In this document: positions 5,984-6,666 of the stretch, piece by piece
How positions within the stretch are numbered: position 1 is the stretch's first letter
How the letters are laid out: each line of letters opens with the position of its first letter
NCBI GenBank assembly: GCA_023262125.1
Contig: JALRDT010000156.1
Span: 1-6,666, forward strand
Direction: 5' to 3'
From: Candidatus Nanopelagicaceae bacterium
GTDB taxonomy: Bacteria > Actinomycetota > Actinomycetes > Nanopelagicales > Nanopelagicaceae
DNA: 6,666 nucleotides
The notes under the pieces: generated by a model
Database searches by the model: none
The model's input: only the letters and a program-made list of their open reading frames with translations
What the model was told of the DNA's origin: nothing
Program-made: the position numbers and the translations under genes

Positions 5984-6666
5984 ATGACGTTGGTGATGGG
6001 CATTTTAAATGTCACGCCTGATTCATTCTCTGACGGTGGCGAATTTCTAGAACCACAAAAAGCGATTGCACGCGGATTAGAAATGTTTGAAGAAGGTGCA
6101 ACAATAATTGATGTTGGCGGTGAATCAACAAAGCCAGGTGCAGAACGCGTAACTTTAGAAGAGGAATTAACTCGCGTTATTCCAGTTGTGCACGCACTTG
6201 CCAAAGCTGGCGTAAAGGTAAGTGTTGATACGATGCGAGCCGAAACGGCAGCAATGGCAGTTGCAGCTGGAGCGAGCATTATTAATGATGTAAGCGGTGG
6301 TTTAGCTGATCCAGCCATGCATGCCACAGCGGCGGCGCTAAAAGTTCAATATATTTGTATGCATTGGCGCGGACAATCAAAAGATATGGATTCTTTGGCA
6401 GTTTATGAAAATGTAGTTACTGATGTTATTAATGAACTAACTAAGCAAGTTGCATCTGCGTTATTAGCTGGTATTGAGCCTACAAAACTTGTCGTAGACC
6501 CAGGTTTGGGTTTTGCAAAAAATGCAGAACAAAACTGGGAACTATTGAGAAACATTGATAAATTTAAAGAATTAGGCTTTCCAATTTTGGTAGGTGGTTC
6601 AAGAAAGCGTTTCTTAGGCGGGGATAATCCATCAGAACGTGAAAGTTCATCAATTGCATTGACAAC
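5984..6666 (+). CDS. folP: Dihydropteroate synthase (3' end beyond window)
   Basis: This enzyme condenses 6-hydroxymethyl-7,8-dihydropterin pyrophosphate with p-aminobenzoate to give dihydropteroate, and is the target of sulfonamides. The first 227 codons are visible and the frame is still open at the window edge. A full enzyme has about 270-280 residues, so roughly 50 are missing. Landmarks in order are MGILNVTPDSFSDGG (residues 5-19), DVGGESTKPGA, SVDTMRA, NDVSGG, MHWRG, DPGLGFAKN and SRKRFLG with Ser206-Arg207-Lys208. Together they form the pterin and pABA sites of the TIM barrel. MHWR and the overall pattern resemble mycobacterial FolP1. The gene begins 17 nt after folE with a good Shine-Dalgarno sequence, so the two folate genes are probably cotranscribed. 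Other folate genes such as folB and folK commonly follow in Actinobacteria but are not visible here. Confidence 0.95.
   Translation, partial: MTLVMGILNVTPDSFSDGGEFLEPQKAIARGLEMFEEGATIIDVGGESTKPGAERVTLEEELTRVIPVVHALAKAGVKVSVDTMRAETAAMAVAAGASIINDVSGGLADPAMHATAAALKVQYICMHWRGQSKDMDSLAVYENVVTDVINELTKQVASALLAGIEPTKLVVDPGLGFAKNAEQNWELLRNIDKFKELGFPILVGGSRKRFLGGDNPSERESSSIALT

Noticed and set aside
5956..6327. Minus-strand open frame of 123 codons
   Set aside because: It is antisense to folP, whose motifs are unmistakable; the antisense product is low-complexity and has no family features.
1..6666. Mobile element, CRISPR array, tRNA/rRNA gene or novel defence system
   Set aside because: Nearly every base lies in a recognisable housekeeping gene. 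There are no transposase or integrase motifs, no spaced repeats, no tRNA-like cloverleaf in the short gaps and no unknown gene cassette.

Overview
The window reads as ordinary chromosomal DNA from an actinobacterium with an unusually AT-leaning genome. I estimate GC at roughly 40-45% by eye; it was not counted. Two things point to Actinobacteria. The gene order tilS-hpt-ftsH-folE-folP is characteristic of the phylum, and the FolE and FolP proteins match my recollection of their mycobacterial counterparts almost motif for motif (for example the FolE zinc-site spacing and the FolP MHWR and SRKRF motifs). Low GC with compact, overlapping genes suggests a streamlined freshwater lineage such as the acI group (Nanopelagicales: Planktophila/Nanopelagicus-like). 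That placement is inference.

Layout, all on the + strand: (1) 1-546, the C-terminal part of an ABC-2 type transporter permease whose start lies before the window. (2) 547-611, a 65-nt spacer with two possible small RNA hairpins, one of which buries the next gene's Shine-Dalgarno sequence. (3) 612-1814, a secreted coiled-coil NlpC/P60 peptidoglycan endopeptidase. (4) 1814-2740 tilS, overlapping the previous stop by one base (TAATG). (5) 2772-3323 hpt, with a GTG start. (6) 3320-5350 ftsH, with an ATGA overlap with hpt. (7) 5352-5966 folE, most likely with a TTG start one base after the ftsH stop. (8) 5984 to the window end, folP, cut off by the window edge.

From 612 onward the genes are so tightly packed that they very probably form one transcription unit. 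The unit links cell-wall cleavage, decoding fidelity (tRNA-Ile2 lysidine), purine salvage, membrane protein quality control and the first steps of folate synthesis. FolE makes dihydroneopterin triphosphate and FolP makes dihydropteroate; the intervening enzymes would be expected beyond the window. tilS-hpt-ftsH is an old conserved cluster in Gram-positive bacteria, and the fol genes are the actinobacterial extension.

I found no mobile element, CRISPR array, tRNA, rRNA, recognisable riboswitch or broken gene, and no convincing novel system. The points most worth a second look are the hairpin over the endopeptidase ribosome binding site, the overlap between a cell-wall hydrolase gene and tilS, and the start-codon choices for ftsH and folE.
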